A DNA stretch of 64,000 bases from CAUZIZ01 sp965222655 (lineage in GTDB: Bacteria; Acidobacteriota; UBA6911; RPQK01; JAJDTT01), in the NCBI GenBank assembly GCA_965222655.1, contig CBDCUP010000005.1:101656-165655 (forward strand), written 5' to 3'. The notes under the pieces are model-generated. The model was not told the origin of the DNA. It did not search any database and saw only the letters and a list, made by a program, of their open reading frames with translations. Below, piece after piece: positions 34,468-42,750 of the stretch (its first letter is position 1; each line of letters opens with the position of its first letter). The position numbers and the translations under genes were made by a program.

Positions 34468-35916
34468 ATGTTAGTCATTCCGGGTAGTGCTGGTAATCTG
34501 TGCGACGGCCCGACGCGGCGAGAGTTCCTGCGTGTCGGTTCTGTAGGACTGTTCGGCCTGAGCTTGGCGAACTTCTTTTCCTGGGAAAGAGCGCAAGCGG
34601 CAGCGGCCGTCGATCTGGTCGGCATGAAGGGCTTCGGATCGGCCAAGTCTGTGATCATGCTGTTTCTTCAGGGGGGGCCCAGTCACATCGATATCTGGGA
34701 TCCCAAGCCGGATGCGCCCTCGAATATCCGAGGCGAGTTCAAACCCATCAAGACCAAGGTTCCGGGTATCTGGCTCAGCGAGACCATGCCCAAGCTGGCG
34801 CAGCAGGTGGACAAGTGCACCTTGATTAGGTCGATGAGCTACACGCCGAAGGGACTCTTCAATCACACCGCCGCCATCTACCAGATGCTGACCGGGTATC
34901 CACCCGATCGAGTCTCACCTTCGGGTCAACTGGAGCCTCCTTCACCTGCAGACTTCCCCACTGCCGGCTCGCACCTCGCCAAGATGATCCCACCCGAGGG
35001 ACCGGTGCTGCCCTTTGTGGAAATGCCTCGACCTCTTCAGGAATCCAATGTGATAGGGAAAGGCGGGGCAGCCGGATTTCTGGGTAAGGCCTATGACCCT
35101 TATCGCCTTTATCAGGATCCCAACAAACCCATCAAACTAGACGATCTGGCGCTGCGCGCAGAGGTGCCGCCCGAAAGACTGCGGGATCGCTTCAACCTGC
35201 TGAAGGGCATCAACGAATCGATGCCTGAACTGGAGAAGGCAGTCGGCCAGCATGCGCTGGACGAGTATTACGAAAGAGCCTTCGATCTCGTACTTTCCGG
35301 AAAGGCCCGTGATGCCTTTGATCTGGAACAGGAAACTACCAAGGTCCGTGAGCGCTACGGGCGCACCACGTTCGGCCAGGGAGCTCTGATGGCCCGCCGG
35401 CTGATCGAGGCCGGCACCCGTTTCGTGCAGCTGAACTGGCCCTCGGTGGCGAACGGAAATCCCGAAGTGGATGCCTGGGACACCCATGCGGCCAACTTCA
35501 AGCCGCTCAAAAACCTCCATTGCCCTGTCTTGGATCAGTCTCTGTCCGCGCTTCTGGAGGATATGCATGAGCGGGGTCTGCTCGACGAAACCCTGGTAGT
35601 CGCGGTAGGAGAATTTGGGAGGTCTCCACGCCTGGGCGTTAGTACTTCCGGTAACACCAACTCTCCGGATGGCCGAGACCATTGGCCCTACTGCTATACC
35701 GCCCTGGTGGCTGGCGCAGGGATTCCCGGAGGACATCTCTACGGCGAATCAGATGGCACGGCTTCCGCTCCCAAGGAGAAGCCGGTCCATCCAAACGATC
35801 TACTGGCGACCGTATACTATACCCTCGGCATCGATCCTGACATGGAGGTATTCAACCACCTGGGGCAGCCTCGAGAGTTGGTGAAGGGGACTCCCCTTTT
35901 CGACCTCTGGTCCTGA
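34468..35916 (+). CDS. DUF1501 protein, Tat-exported (sulfatase-like fold)
   Basis: A 482-residue protein with twin-arginine-type signal (GPTRREFLRVGSVGLFGLSL). Family stretches are KSVIMLFLQGGPSHIDIWDPKPDAP, ESNVIGKGGAAGFLGKAYDPY, WDTHAANFKPLKN, LLDETLVVAVGEFGRSPRLG and DGRDHWPYCYTALVAGAGIPGG. This is the DUF1501 family, distantly related to alkaline phosphatase/sulfatase folds and nearly always paired with PSD1 genes. GAGGAGGG provides the ribosome-binding site at 34458. It is the third gene of the PSCyt1/PSD1/DUF1501 set. Confidence 0.92.
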   Translation: MLVIPGSAGNLCDGPTRREFLRVGSVGLFGLSLANFFSWERAQAAAAVDLVGMKGFGSAKSVIMLFLQGGPSHIDIWDPKPDAPSNIRGEFKPIKTKVPGIWLSETMPKLAQQVDKCTLIRSMSYTPKGLFNHTAAIYQMLTGYPPDRVSPSGQLEPPSPADFPTAGSHLAKMIPPEGPVLPFVEMPRPLQESNVIGKGGAAGFLGKAYDPYRLYQDPNKPIKLDDLALRAEVPPERLRDRFNLLKGINESMPELEKAVGQHALDEYYERAFDLVLSGKARDAFDLEQETTKVRERYGRTTFGQGALMARRLIEAGTRFVQLNWPSVANGNPEVDAWDTHAANFKPLKNLHCPVLDQSLSALLEDMHERGLLDETLVVAVGEFGRSPRLGVSTSGNTNSPDGRDHWPYCYTALVAGAGIPGGHLYGESDGTASAPKEKPVHPNDLLATVYYTLGIDPDMEVFNHLGQPRELVKGTPLFDLWS

Positions 35917-35963
35917 TCTAAGGGTTCGATTGGCTGAATCAGGATTCGCCGGTTCACAGAGCC

Positions 35964-36225
35964 GTGACGGAAAGACGCTGGGCTCCCATCGCCTCGGATC
36001 GGGTGACACCACCTGAAGTTTTCTTCGAGAGGCGCAAGTTCCTATCCACAGTCGCTCTGGGCATGCTGGGCGCGGCTCCTCTCTTTGCGGGCGGCCGCAG
36101 CCCGGAAGGAAAGCAGGGAATTCTGGACGTCCCCCTGGAGCGCCCAGACGTTTTCCCCTCCACCCGAAACAAGTCTTTCTCGCTTCCCAAAGAGGTTGAT
36201 CAGAGGCTGACGCCCCGGAAGGCGG
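35964..36225 (+). pseudogene. msrP (YedY) N-terminal fragment
   Basis: About 87 residues resemble the start of the Tat-exported molybdoenzyme MsrP, the periplasmic methionine sulfoxide reductase catalytic subunit. The visible stretches are TERRWAPIASDRVTPPEVFF, ERRKFLSTVALGMLGAAPLF, VFPSTRNKSFSLPKEVDQRL and TPRKAAA. In complete proteins the TP-x-x-AA segment leads into a YNNFYEF motif. Here homology stops there and the frame runs on into unrelated sequence and then a sulfatase tail. The molybdopterin domain and a membrane partner (MsrQ) are absent from the window. This looks like a deletion remnant; an assembly join is the alternative. Confidence 0.7.
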
Positions 36226-36309
36226 CCGCGAGGCGGTTTCCTACTGGTTGGACACCGAAGAGGGATTCGTCACTCCCATCTTCAACGGGTATGGAAAGTA
36301 CGTCGCTCA

Positions 36310-37484
36310 GCTATATCCCGATGCCCACCGACACCAACTTCCCAGACATACTTTCCGTGCCTCTTCTGGTCAAGCCCCCCCTGGGACGCTTTGCGCCCGG
36401 CGTCCGTGATCACCAGTTGGAGACCATCGATATCCTGCCAACCCTGGCCCAATATGTTGGGGTGCGCCTCCCTGTTGAAATCGATGGGGTTTCGGCTCTA
36501 GATCCTGAAAACCCAGGGAGGACCGACAAAACCATCTTTTTCGCGGGAGCTCTGCGGCGAGGTAGCTATCCATCGTAGCGGGTCATGGAGGGAATACGCC
36601 AGGCGGTGGCAAGAAAGCATCAGCTATTCGGATCACGAGATCAAAACCCTTTGACGACATCCGCCGACGGCTTCAGAATGGCGGGTCGGAGACCCGACGA
36701 GATTGGTGTCGGAGAACGTTCTCCAGACACCGCATGGCTCGATCTACCTGCTCTGTACGACGGGGTGGACCCGACCTCGGACTTCGTTCCTGCACAGATA
36801 ACGGGCTACCTCCAGTCGCACCAACCAGGGCGGCCGGCGGCGGCCCTGGCCCTGGCCATAAACGGCATCGTCCGAGCCACAACCCGTGTTGAGTTCCAGC
36901 CTTCGGAGAGCACGAGCCCCTGGTCGGTCATTGTCTCTGAAGACTCTTTCCGTTCCGGCCGCAACTTGATCGAGATCTTCACGATTGAATCCATCCGGGG
37001 CACTCCCAGCCTCCGTCTGGCCTACCGGTCCAAGGGCAGCCCATCGCTGCCAAACTTTGGGGTGAAGACGATCGGCTCGATCTGGGGCCTGGAAGACTCC
37101 GGATTCTACAATCAAGAGCGTTGGGCAGGGAAGCTGGTCCGCTGGACGGATGGAAAGGCGAGCGTCACCGTGTCCCGAGAACGGCTTGGATTTACGCCGG
37201 CCTTCGTCGAAATCGGATTGCTCAAAGCGGGCCCGCGGGGCTCCAAGCTCACGGTTCTTTCCTGCGGAGAACCGATCTTTGAGGGGCGAGTCGGTCCAGG
37301 TGCGTGGCAAATGTCCCTGAAACTGCAACATTGTTCGCCTCAAGCGGAGGAAGTCGGGATTTGCATTCTCAGCGATACCTTCAACCCGAGCGAGGTCTCG
37401 CCCAATTCCACGGACACGCGGCAGCTTGGGGTGGCAGTAGAGTCGATCGTCTTTCTCCCTGATCAAGGTGGGAATGAAAGGTGA
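36310..37484 (+). pseudogene. C-terminal remnant of a membrane sulfatase-like hydrolase, with an in-frame stop
   Basis: In one frame, TDTNFPDILSVPLLVKPPLG and LETIDILPTLAQYVGVRLP, then EIDGVSALD, give the end of a sulfatase/phosphoethanolamine-transferase-like domain. A TAG at 36576-36578 then interrupts the frame. Beyond it the same frame continues for 299 residues (EGIRQAVARKHQLFG, FVPAQITGYLQ, LALAINGIVRATTRVEF, EDSFRSGRNLIEIFTIE), the C-terminal domain often attached to these enzymes. The N-terminal membrane part and catalytic nucleophile are missing. A separately translated protein from the ATG at 36585 is possible but less likely. Confidence 0.65.
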
Positions 37485-37608
37485 ACGATCAGGCGCCCTT
37501 CCACTTCACCCGGGGAGTTTCCCGATGGACTTTTCGATCACGTCGAAACGAGATTAGTGGACAATAGGGTATGGAGCATAGCCTTCCAGTCTGAACATGG
37601 AGGTGAGA

Positions 37609-38019
37609 ATGAGGAATCTATTTACCCTCATTGTAGTGATCAGTCTCTGCTTTTCTTCGATGGTTGCCGGTGATACCGAGATTGGTCAAGACAAAGCGGG
37701 GCTCGCCGAATATGACAGGGTTGTACGGAGCCAGTTGCTCAGGCTCGCGAAAGTTCCAATGTCAGCTTCCGTTCCCCAACCCAGATTTCCAGGATCTGCA
37801 GCGCCTCCGGTGTTTCATGTCAGCCCCCAGGGAATCGCAATGATCTCAATCGGTGGCGGACTATTGGTCCTGGGGATGGTTTTGGTGGCGAATTCGGGCT
37901 CAGCTCCGGGGATCTTTCAGCCGGAAGATCGACGAAACAAGGCCCAGCTATATGGTGGCGGCATTCTGGCCGGGGTTGGAGGGGCGATGCTTTGGCACGG
38001 TCTGTGCAAACTGAAGTAG
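37609..38019 (+). CDS. small exported/membrane hypothetical protein
   Basis: A 136-residue protein: signal peptide (NLFTLIVVISLCFSSMVAG), a short polar region, then two hydrophobic segments (GIAMISIGGGLLVLGMVLVA and YGGGILAGVGGAMLWHG) separated by a charged loop with EDRRNKAQ. No family recognised. ATG 37609 has GGAGG close upstream and is preferred to 37597. Confidence 0.75.
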   Translation: MRNLFTLIVVISLCFSSMVAGDTEIGQDKAGLAEYDRVVRSQLLRLAKVPMSASVPQPRFPGSAAPPVFHVSPQGIAMISIGGGLLVLGMVLVANSGSAPGIFQPEDRRNKAQLYGGGILAGVGGAMLWHGLCKLK

Positions 38020-38028
38020 GTGAAGGTC

Positions 38029-38058
38029 GAAGACTTCGGCCTGGAGACCGAAGCCACT
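38029..38058. repeat. half copy of the GGCCTCCAGGCC palindrome
   Basis: ACTTCGGCCTGGAGACCGA then AGCCACTTTT equals the right half of the copies at 3195 and 13593. The left half and inner hairpin are missing. At 38080 a GAAGTTTCAGGTCAG boundary word of the mosaic repeat follows, so two repeat families meet here. Confidence 0.75.
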
Positions 38059-38108
38059 TTTCGCTGGCACAGGCTTATTGAAGTTTCAGGTCAGCAAAAC
38101 GTGGTTCA

Positions 38109-38516
38109 ATGGAAACTTGGCGAACCGGCATGAAGAACTGGCCCTTCGACCCTGCAATAGAATCGTACGTCAACCTGGCAACCTTCCGGCGAAACGGAAA
38201 AGAAGTACGGACGCCGGTGTGGATTGCCGGAACAGACCGTCTATACTACGTCTTCAGCGCAGCTAGCGCCGGTAAGGTCAAGCGAATCCGTGCCAATGGT
38301 CGCGTGAAACTGGCAGCCTGTAACGCACGCGGTAAAATATCAAGCGAGTGGCTCGAGGGCCGGGGACGTATTGTGAGCGAGCCAGAGGTTATTCAAGGCG
38401 CGCATGAGATGCTTCGGCGAAAGTACCGCTGGGGGATGAGAATAGGAGATTTTTTTGCCAAACTCTCGGGGCGTGATCAGGAGCGCGCCTTTCTAGAGAT
38501 TGAGATCGGATCCTAG
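38109..38516 (+). CDS. PPOX-class flavin/F420-dependent oxidoreductase family protein
   Basis: A 135-residue split-barrel protein: YVNLATFRRNGKEVRTPVWIA, then LYYVFSAASAGKVKRIRANGRVKLAACNARG. This fits the pyridoxamine 5-phosphate oxidase-like superfamily, close to the Rv2061-type F420-dependent group. Such proteins bind FMN or F420 at the dimer interface. ATG 38130 is an alternative start. It is followed after 40 bases by a secreted hypothetical protein. Confidence 0.82.
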   Translation: METWRTGMKNWPFDPAIESYVNLATFRRNGKEVRTPVWIAGTDRLYYVFSAASAGKVKRIRANGRVKLAACNARGKISSEWLEGRGRIVSEPEVIQGAHEMLRRKYRWGMRIGDFFAKLSGRDQERAFLEIEIGS

Positions 38517-38556
38517 CCTGGCCAGGAGGGCCGGGCAGCAAGGCCGAGGTTGCCGT

Positions 38557-39438
38557 ATGCGGAGCCCCAGACTCATCCTCGTCTTGATCCTCTTCCCTAT
38601 CGCGCCGTGCATCGAAGTGGCCGCCGAGGTCGTCCGGCCAGGCGTTCAATACCAGGGAGAAGCGCAGCTGGAATTCCCCGACTACGGTGCCTCGATCCTG
38701 TTACCTGCTGGATGGGCCGCCGTGCTTCCGAAAGATGGCGATGTCCTTCTCATGAGGAGCCAGACGTTTGAAGCATACGTATTCGCGACCATCGGGGAAA
38801 TGACCATGCAGGGAGCGCAGGGCGCCATGAGTCAAGCCATTGCTGTGGGAAATGGAGTTGTGTTCCATCCCAAAGGACAAGTGCAGATCAAGGACTCGAT
38901 CCTGACTGCTGACTACTCCGTCAGCGGTTCCCGGACTCCTCTGCTGGGACAGGTGACGACGGTCGTTGGCGAAAGCGGTCGAGGCGTGTCCTTTATGGCC
39001 GGAAGCGGGCCCCAGGATGCCGAAAGATTGCGTACAGCGCTGAGTAAGATAAGCGCCTCACTCTCGTTGGTCCAGCCGAAACCCAAATCCAGTGATTCCC
39101 AGGCTAAAGAAACTGGCTCCTGGATGGAGCAACTCAGCGGTCGTAAGCTGTCACGCTTTTTCACACGTAGCGGTTACACCGAAGAAGAGTATATCTGGCT
39201 GTGCCCGGAGGGACTCTTTTTCAGGAGCTCCCAATCCGGAGGCTTCGGCGGTGGAGCAAGTGGAGCCTTTCAAGCAGAAAACGCCGGGACATGGACGGTT
39301 TCGGGAAGTCTCGATGCAAGTGCGCTGCTACTGACCTACAACGACGGCAGCACCACCCAGTACAGCCTTACCCACGAAGGAACCAAGCTCTTTCTCGATG
39401 GCAAGCGCTATTTTCGTGAGACGATCGACTGTAATTGA
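38557..39438 (+). CDS. exported hypothetical protein with C-terminal lipocalin-like beta domain
   Basis: A 293-residue protein with signal peptide (RLILVLILFPIAPCIEVAA). The first half (FPDYGASILLPAGWAAVLP through RLRTALSKISASLSL) is like a PsbP/DUF1795-type stress-protein fold. The second half (LSRFFTRSGYTEEEYIWLCPEGLFFRSSQSG, GTWTVSGSLDASALLLTYNDG, YSLTHEGTKLFLDGKRYFR) is a beta-sandwich seen in many secreted proteins of unknown function. ATG 38557 gives the signal peptide; 38500 would overlap the previous gene. Confidence 0.75.
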   Translation: MRSPRLILVLILFPIAPCIEVAAEVVRPGVQYQGEAQLEFPDYGASILLPAGWAAVLPKDGDVLLMRSQTFEAYVFATIGEMTMQGAQGAMSQAIAVGNGVVFHPKGQVQIKDSILTADYSVSGSRTPLLGQVTTVVGESGRGVSFMAGSGPQDAERLRTALSKISASLSLVQPKPKSSDSQAKETGSWMEQLSGRKLSRFFTRSGYTEEEYIWLCPEGLFFRSSQSGGFGGGASGAFQAENAGTWTVSGSLDASALLLTYNDGSTTQYSLTHEGTKLFLDGKRYFRETIDCN

Positions 39439-39510
39439 GCTGATGCTTGAAAGAATTCGTCCGAACGTCTGAACGTCCGAACGTCTGAACGTCGCACGTC
39501 GCACGTCGCA
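39439..39510. repeat. tandem GAACGTC words, degenerate part of mosaic repeat
   Basis: Alternating GTCCGAAC and GTCTGAAC words run into three GTCGCAC units. A GCTGATGCTTGAAAGAATTCG start resembles the inverted end of unit 2 of the mosaic repeat. It ends 2 bases before the GAGGAGGG ribosome-binding site of the next gene. Confidence 0.7.
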
Positions 39511-39524
39511 GAGGAGGGCATTTA

Positions 39525-41072
39525 TTGATCGAGAGCAAAACAAAGCCGCGAACAGGCGTGATCTCAGCCCGAGCAGGATTTGTAGGATTGGTACTGACGT
39601 TCCTTTGTTTTCTCCCCTTGATCCGGGGAGCCCCCCCGTCTCCACCGAGCTACGACTACGTCAGCTTGCCTACCGGAGAGCATCAACTCTTTCTGGACGA
39701 CTTTCTGCTGGGGGCAATCTATCGCGTCGAGCGCCGGATCCAACGACCCACAAAATACGCGGGGAACCCAGTAGTCTCGGCCGACAGGCCCTGGGAAATC
39801 TCCTCTGGACCTAAACCCAACAAGCTAATTCAGATTCGAAGTGCTCCCTGCTGGGATCCAGAGGAGCAGGTGTGGAAGATGTGGTACACGTCCGATCACA
39901 TGACCGCATTTGCGCGGTCTCGCGACGGAATCGAGTGGGAGAAACCGGAGTTGGGGCTGAGGGAGTTCCAGGGCTCTCGGGAAAACAACCTGCTACTGGT
40001 CAAAGAGGAACCGAAAGCCTACATCAAACACGTCCTTCGGGACCCCGATGCGTCTCCGGATCGCCGCTACAAGGGACTCATCGGCAGCCACAATCGCCAG
40101 CCGGCGGTCTCGAAGGACGGCTATCTGTTCACAAAACTGAATGTACCCCCGATTCCCAGCCAGGATGAATCCCATCTCAACTACGATGAGACAACCCAAC
40201 GCTTCATTGCGACGGTAAAACACCGAGGGCCCTTCGGCCGCTCGGTGTTCCTCTCCTTGAGTGAGGACTTCGAGAACTGGACTTCACCCGAACTGATCTT
40301 TCACGCCGACGCCTATGACCAGAGACTGGGAGAGAAACGCATTCGAGAGCATCTAACAGACCCGAGTCTGCGAATGATGACTTACAACCAGCCAGAGCAC
40401 TACAACACCGAGATCTACAACATGCCGGTCTTTCCCTACGAGGGAGTCTACATCGGCCTACCCAACTTCTTCGAGGCCAGTGGCCATTCGCCAAACCGGA
40501 ACCAGGAGGGAGTCAACTCGGTGAAACTGGCTACCAGCCGAGATTTGAGGACGTGGGTGAAGGTAGGCGGGCGAGAGTCATTCATTCCGGTCTCACCGGA
40601 AGGAAATGGTGCCATTGATACGGGGCAAGTCCTGGCCGCCTCTCGACCCATGGTCCACGGTGACGAGCTCTGGTTCTACTACACAGGCATCAACCATAGG
40701 TTCCATCCCGAGGGACCCTACCTGGGTGGGATCCACCTGGCCAAGCTCAAACGGGACCGCTTTGTTTCCTTCGGCGCCGACGCGAAGGGAGGTTTCGTGG
40801 AGACTCGACCGATTCGTTTCGGAGGCAGCCACCTGTTTACAAATGTAGATGCTTCCAGAGGCGAGCTGCGGGTGGAGGTGGTAGACCGGCGCGGCCGCAA
40901 GGTGCTGGAAGGCTGGAGCCAGGATCAGTCCGAGAAGATCCAGGGAGATCACCTGCGGGCAGAGATCAAATGGCAAGGGCAAGCCGATCTCAGCTCTCTG
41001 CGGGACCAGTCTATCCGCTTCCGCTTCCGGCTCTACCAGGCCCGCCTTTTCTCCTTCTGGATCGAGCGCTGA
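39525..41072 (+). CDS. exported five-bladed beta-propeller protein, GH32/GH43-like, paralog 1
   Basis: A 515-residue protein from TTG 39525, which has a strong GAGGAGGG ribosome-binding site. After a signal sequence (GFVGLVLTFLCFLPLIRGA) come propeller motifs: HQLFLDDFLLG, KMWYTSDHMTAFARSRDGIEWEKPELGL, YKGLIGSH, ELWFYYTGINHR and GGIHLAKLKRDRFVSF. The C-terminus is a beta-sandwich (LFTNVDASRGELRVEV). These resemble uncharacterised glycosidase-like proteins of Acidobacteria and Planctomycetes. The next gene, convergent with a 2-base gap, is a paralog. Confidence 0.85.
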   Translation: MIESKTKPRTGVISARAGFVGLVLTFLCFLPLIRGAPPSPPSYDYVSLPTGEHQLFLDDFLLGAIYRVERRIQRPTKYAGNPVVSADRPWEISSGPKPNKLIQIRSAPCWDPEEQVWKMWYTSDHMTAFARSRDGIEWEKPELGLREFQGSRENNLLLVKEEPKAYIKHVLRDPDASPDRRYKGLIGSHNRQPAVSKDGYLFTKLNVPPIPSQDESHLNYDETTQRFIATVKHRGPFGRSVFLSLSEDFENWTSPELIFHADAYDQRLGEKRIREHLTDPSLRMMTYNQPEHYNTEIYNMPVFPYEGVYIGLPNFFEASGHSPNRNQEGVNSVKLATSRDLRTWVKVGGRESFIPVSPEGNGAIDTGQVLAASRPMVHGDELWFYYTGINHRFHPEGPYLGGIHLAKLKRDRFVSFGADAKGGFVETRPIRFGGSHLFTNVDASRGELRVEVVDRRGRKVLEGWSQDQSEKIQGDHLRAEIKWQGQADLSSLRDQSIRFRFRLYQARLFSFWIER

Positions 41073-41074
41073 TC

Positions 41075-42625
41075 TCAACTGACGAACTGGAGCGAGTAGA
41101 GTGCCGCCGACCGGATCGCCAGCCGCAGTTGGACCGGCTTGCCTTCGAGCTGAGACACTTCCTTACCTTCCCAACTCATCTCCTGCCGCCCACTCTCCAG
41201 CAACGGTCTGGAATTCTCCAGAGTGAATCCCTCCAGGGTGCCCCCTGACTGATCCAACAGGGCCGCTCGGATCTCGCACTCGTCGTAGTTGCGGTAGCTC
41301 TTGGGCAGTTCCATGGGGAGAGAAGCATCGATGTCCAGCATCAATTTCGAGCCGGTAAAGGTGAAGGGCCGGGTCAGGATCGTTCCCTGGAAGGGACCTG
41401 CCAAGAGCCCTACCCAACGATCTTCGGGAAGGGTTGCGAGAGCAATCGAAAGGGTGTTCTTATCCCCCAATCTGCTGGTCCGATAACTGTGGGCCGCGCT
41501 GTAGGCCCCGTAGTAGAGCCATATCTTCCCGTCATGGAAAATGGGACTCGAGGGAGACATATAGCCTGCATCGTAGGTACCGACCTCTCCCCGACCCAGA
41601 AAAGGAAGCTTCCGATCCACCCAACTCCAGTGGAAACCATCCCGACTGGTCATCAAGAAGATATCCCACACCTGTTCGTGGGTCTCGTGCATCCAGAGAA
41701 ACCCCACATAGATACCCGCCGTGATCCCTGCCGTGAAGCACATGTACTGGTAGTCCACCCGGTCTTCCCGATCGGGAGCCAGCATCAGCCGTGTGGGAGT
41801 CCAGTTGACGAAGTCGTCGCTCTCCGAATACCCCACGATTCGGATGTGGCGATGCACACCGTTTCCGCTTATCTCGTAGGCCAGGGGGTGGCCCGGCCGC
41901 GGATACAGGACGTACTTCTTTCGGAGATGATCCCAGCCGAGAATGGTCGGGGCATCTCCCAGGTTGGGGCCGTGATGAACGACCGGATTTCCTGACCAGG
42001 GATTCCAGTGGATACCGTCGGGTGAAAAGGCCACGGCTGCACCACCAGTGTGGTTGGGTATGGGGCCTTCCTGCTCGCCCAGGGCCTTGTAGAGACGTTG
42101 GGGATCGGGGTCCTGAGGATCCTTGAACACGTTGAAGTAGTGCGGATCTCGATAGTCCGCCAGGATGTTGTTATTCTTGGAACCCCTAAACTCGTAGATT
42201 CCCAGGTTCGGCTTCTCCCAACGGTAGCCATCCGAGGAAACCGCGTAGCACCAGGGCTGCTCGCCATCTTCGAGGGACCGGGGAAGATACCAGGTCTTGA
42301 AGATCTTCTCTTCTTCGTCGTAGATGACGGCCTGTCCGAAGATCTGAACTCCGGTGAAATATCCACCCTGAAGCCCCATCTCCCAGGGCCGATCGGCTTC
42401 GATGATGGGATTATCCGGGTGTTTCTCGGGACGGCACATAAAGCGGGAAATGCGGCTTGCGTCTTCGATCAGCCAGTCGTCGAGGAAGAGTTGCTTCTGG
42501 CCTCCCACTTCCAGGATCCCGGGTGCTGGTGTAGGGGCACTCTGAATCGGGCTCGCCGGCAAAGCCCGAGCTGATGCCATCAGAGGCAGACCCGTGGAGG
42601 CCTTCAGAAAGTCTCTTCGTTTCAT
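41075..42625 (-). CDS. Tat-exported five-bladed beta-propeller protein, GH32/GH43-like, paralog 2
   Basis: A 516-residue protein starting MKRRDFLKAST (Tat-type signal), with an AGGAGGAAC ribosome-binding site. It shares the plan of the convergent neighbour: KQLFLDDWLIED, ADRPWEMG, FKTWYLPRS, CYAVSSDGYRWEKPNLGIYEF, GKIWLYYGAYS and KLMLDIDAS. Sequence order is the same but identity is moderate, and the two use different export signals (Tat here, Sec-like in the other). Probable activity on glycans, not proven. Upstream codons to 42700 lie in a repeat array and are excluded. Confidence 0.86.
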   Translation of the reverse strand: MKRRDFLKASTGLPLMASARALPASPIQSAPTPAPGILEVGGQKQLFLDDWLIEDASRISRFMCRPEKHPDNPIIEADRPWEMGLQGGYFTGVQIFGQAVIYDEEEKIFKTWYLPRSLEDGEQPWCYAVSSDGYRWEKPNLGIYEFRGSKNNNILADYRDPHYFNVFKDPQDPDPQRLYKALGEQEGPIPNHTGGAAVAFSPDGIHWNPWSGNPVVHHGPNLGDAPTILGWDHLRKKYVLYPRPGHPLAYEISGNGVHRHIRIVGYSESDDFVNWTPTRLMLAPDREDRVDYQYMCFTAGITAGIYVGFLWMHETHEQVWDIFLMTSRDGFHWSWVDRKLPFLGRGEVGTYDAGYMSPSSPIFHDGKIWLYYGAYSAAHSYRTSRLGDKNTLSIALATLPEDRWVGLLAGPFQGTILTRPFTFTGSKLMLDIDASLPMELPKSYRNYDECEIRAALLDQSGGTLEGFTLENSRPLLESGRQEMSWEGKEVSQLEGKPVQLRLAIRSAALYSLQFVS

Positions 42626-42655
42626 CTCGTTCCTCCTGATGGGAAGGGTATGAAT

Positions 42656-42687
42656 GGTGAGCAGTGAGCAGTGAGCAGTGAGCAGTA
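42656..42687. repeat. GTGAGCA heptamer array, copy 4
   Basis: Four to five direct GTGAGCA copies lie just upstream of the Tat-propeller start region, in the spacer between it and the thioredoxin-like gene. Confidence 0.85.
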
Positions 42688-42750
42688 TGAAGCAGTCCAT
42701 ACTGTTTTGGCGGTGGCCGAGAACCTACCCGACGTCTCCTGAAAATCTCG

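Noticed and set aside
36576..36578. TAG in the sulfatase remnant as a recoded codon (pyrrolysine)
   Set aside because: The gene lacks its N-terminal catalytic half and is fused to msrP debris, so decay explains the stop better. No pyl genes are seen.
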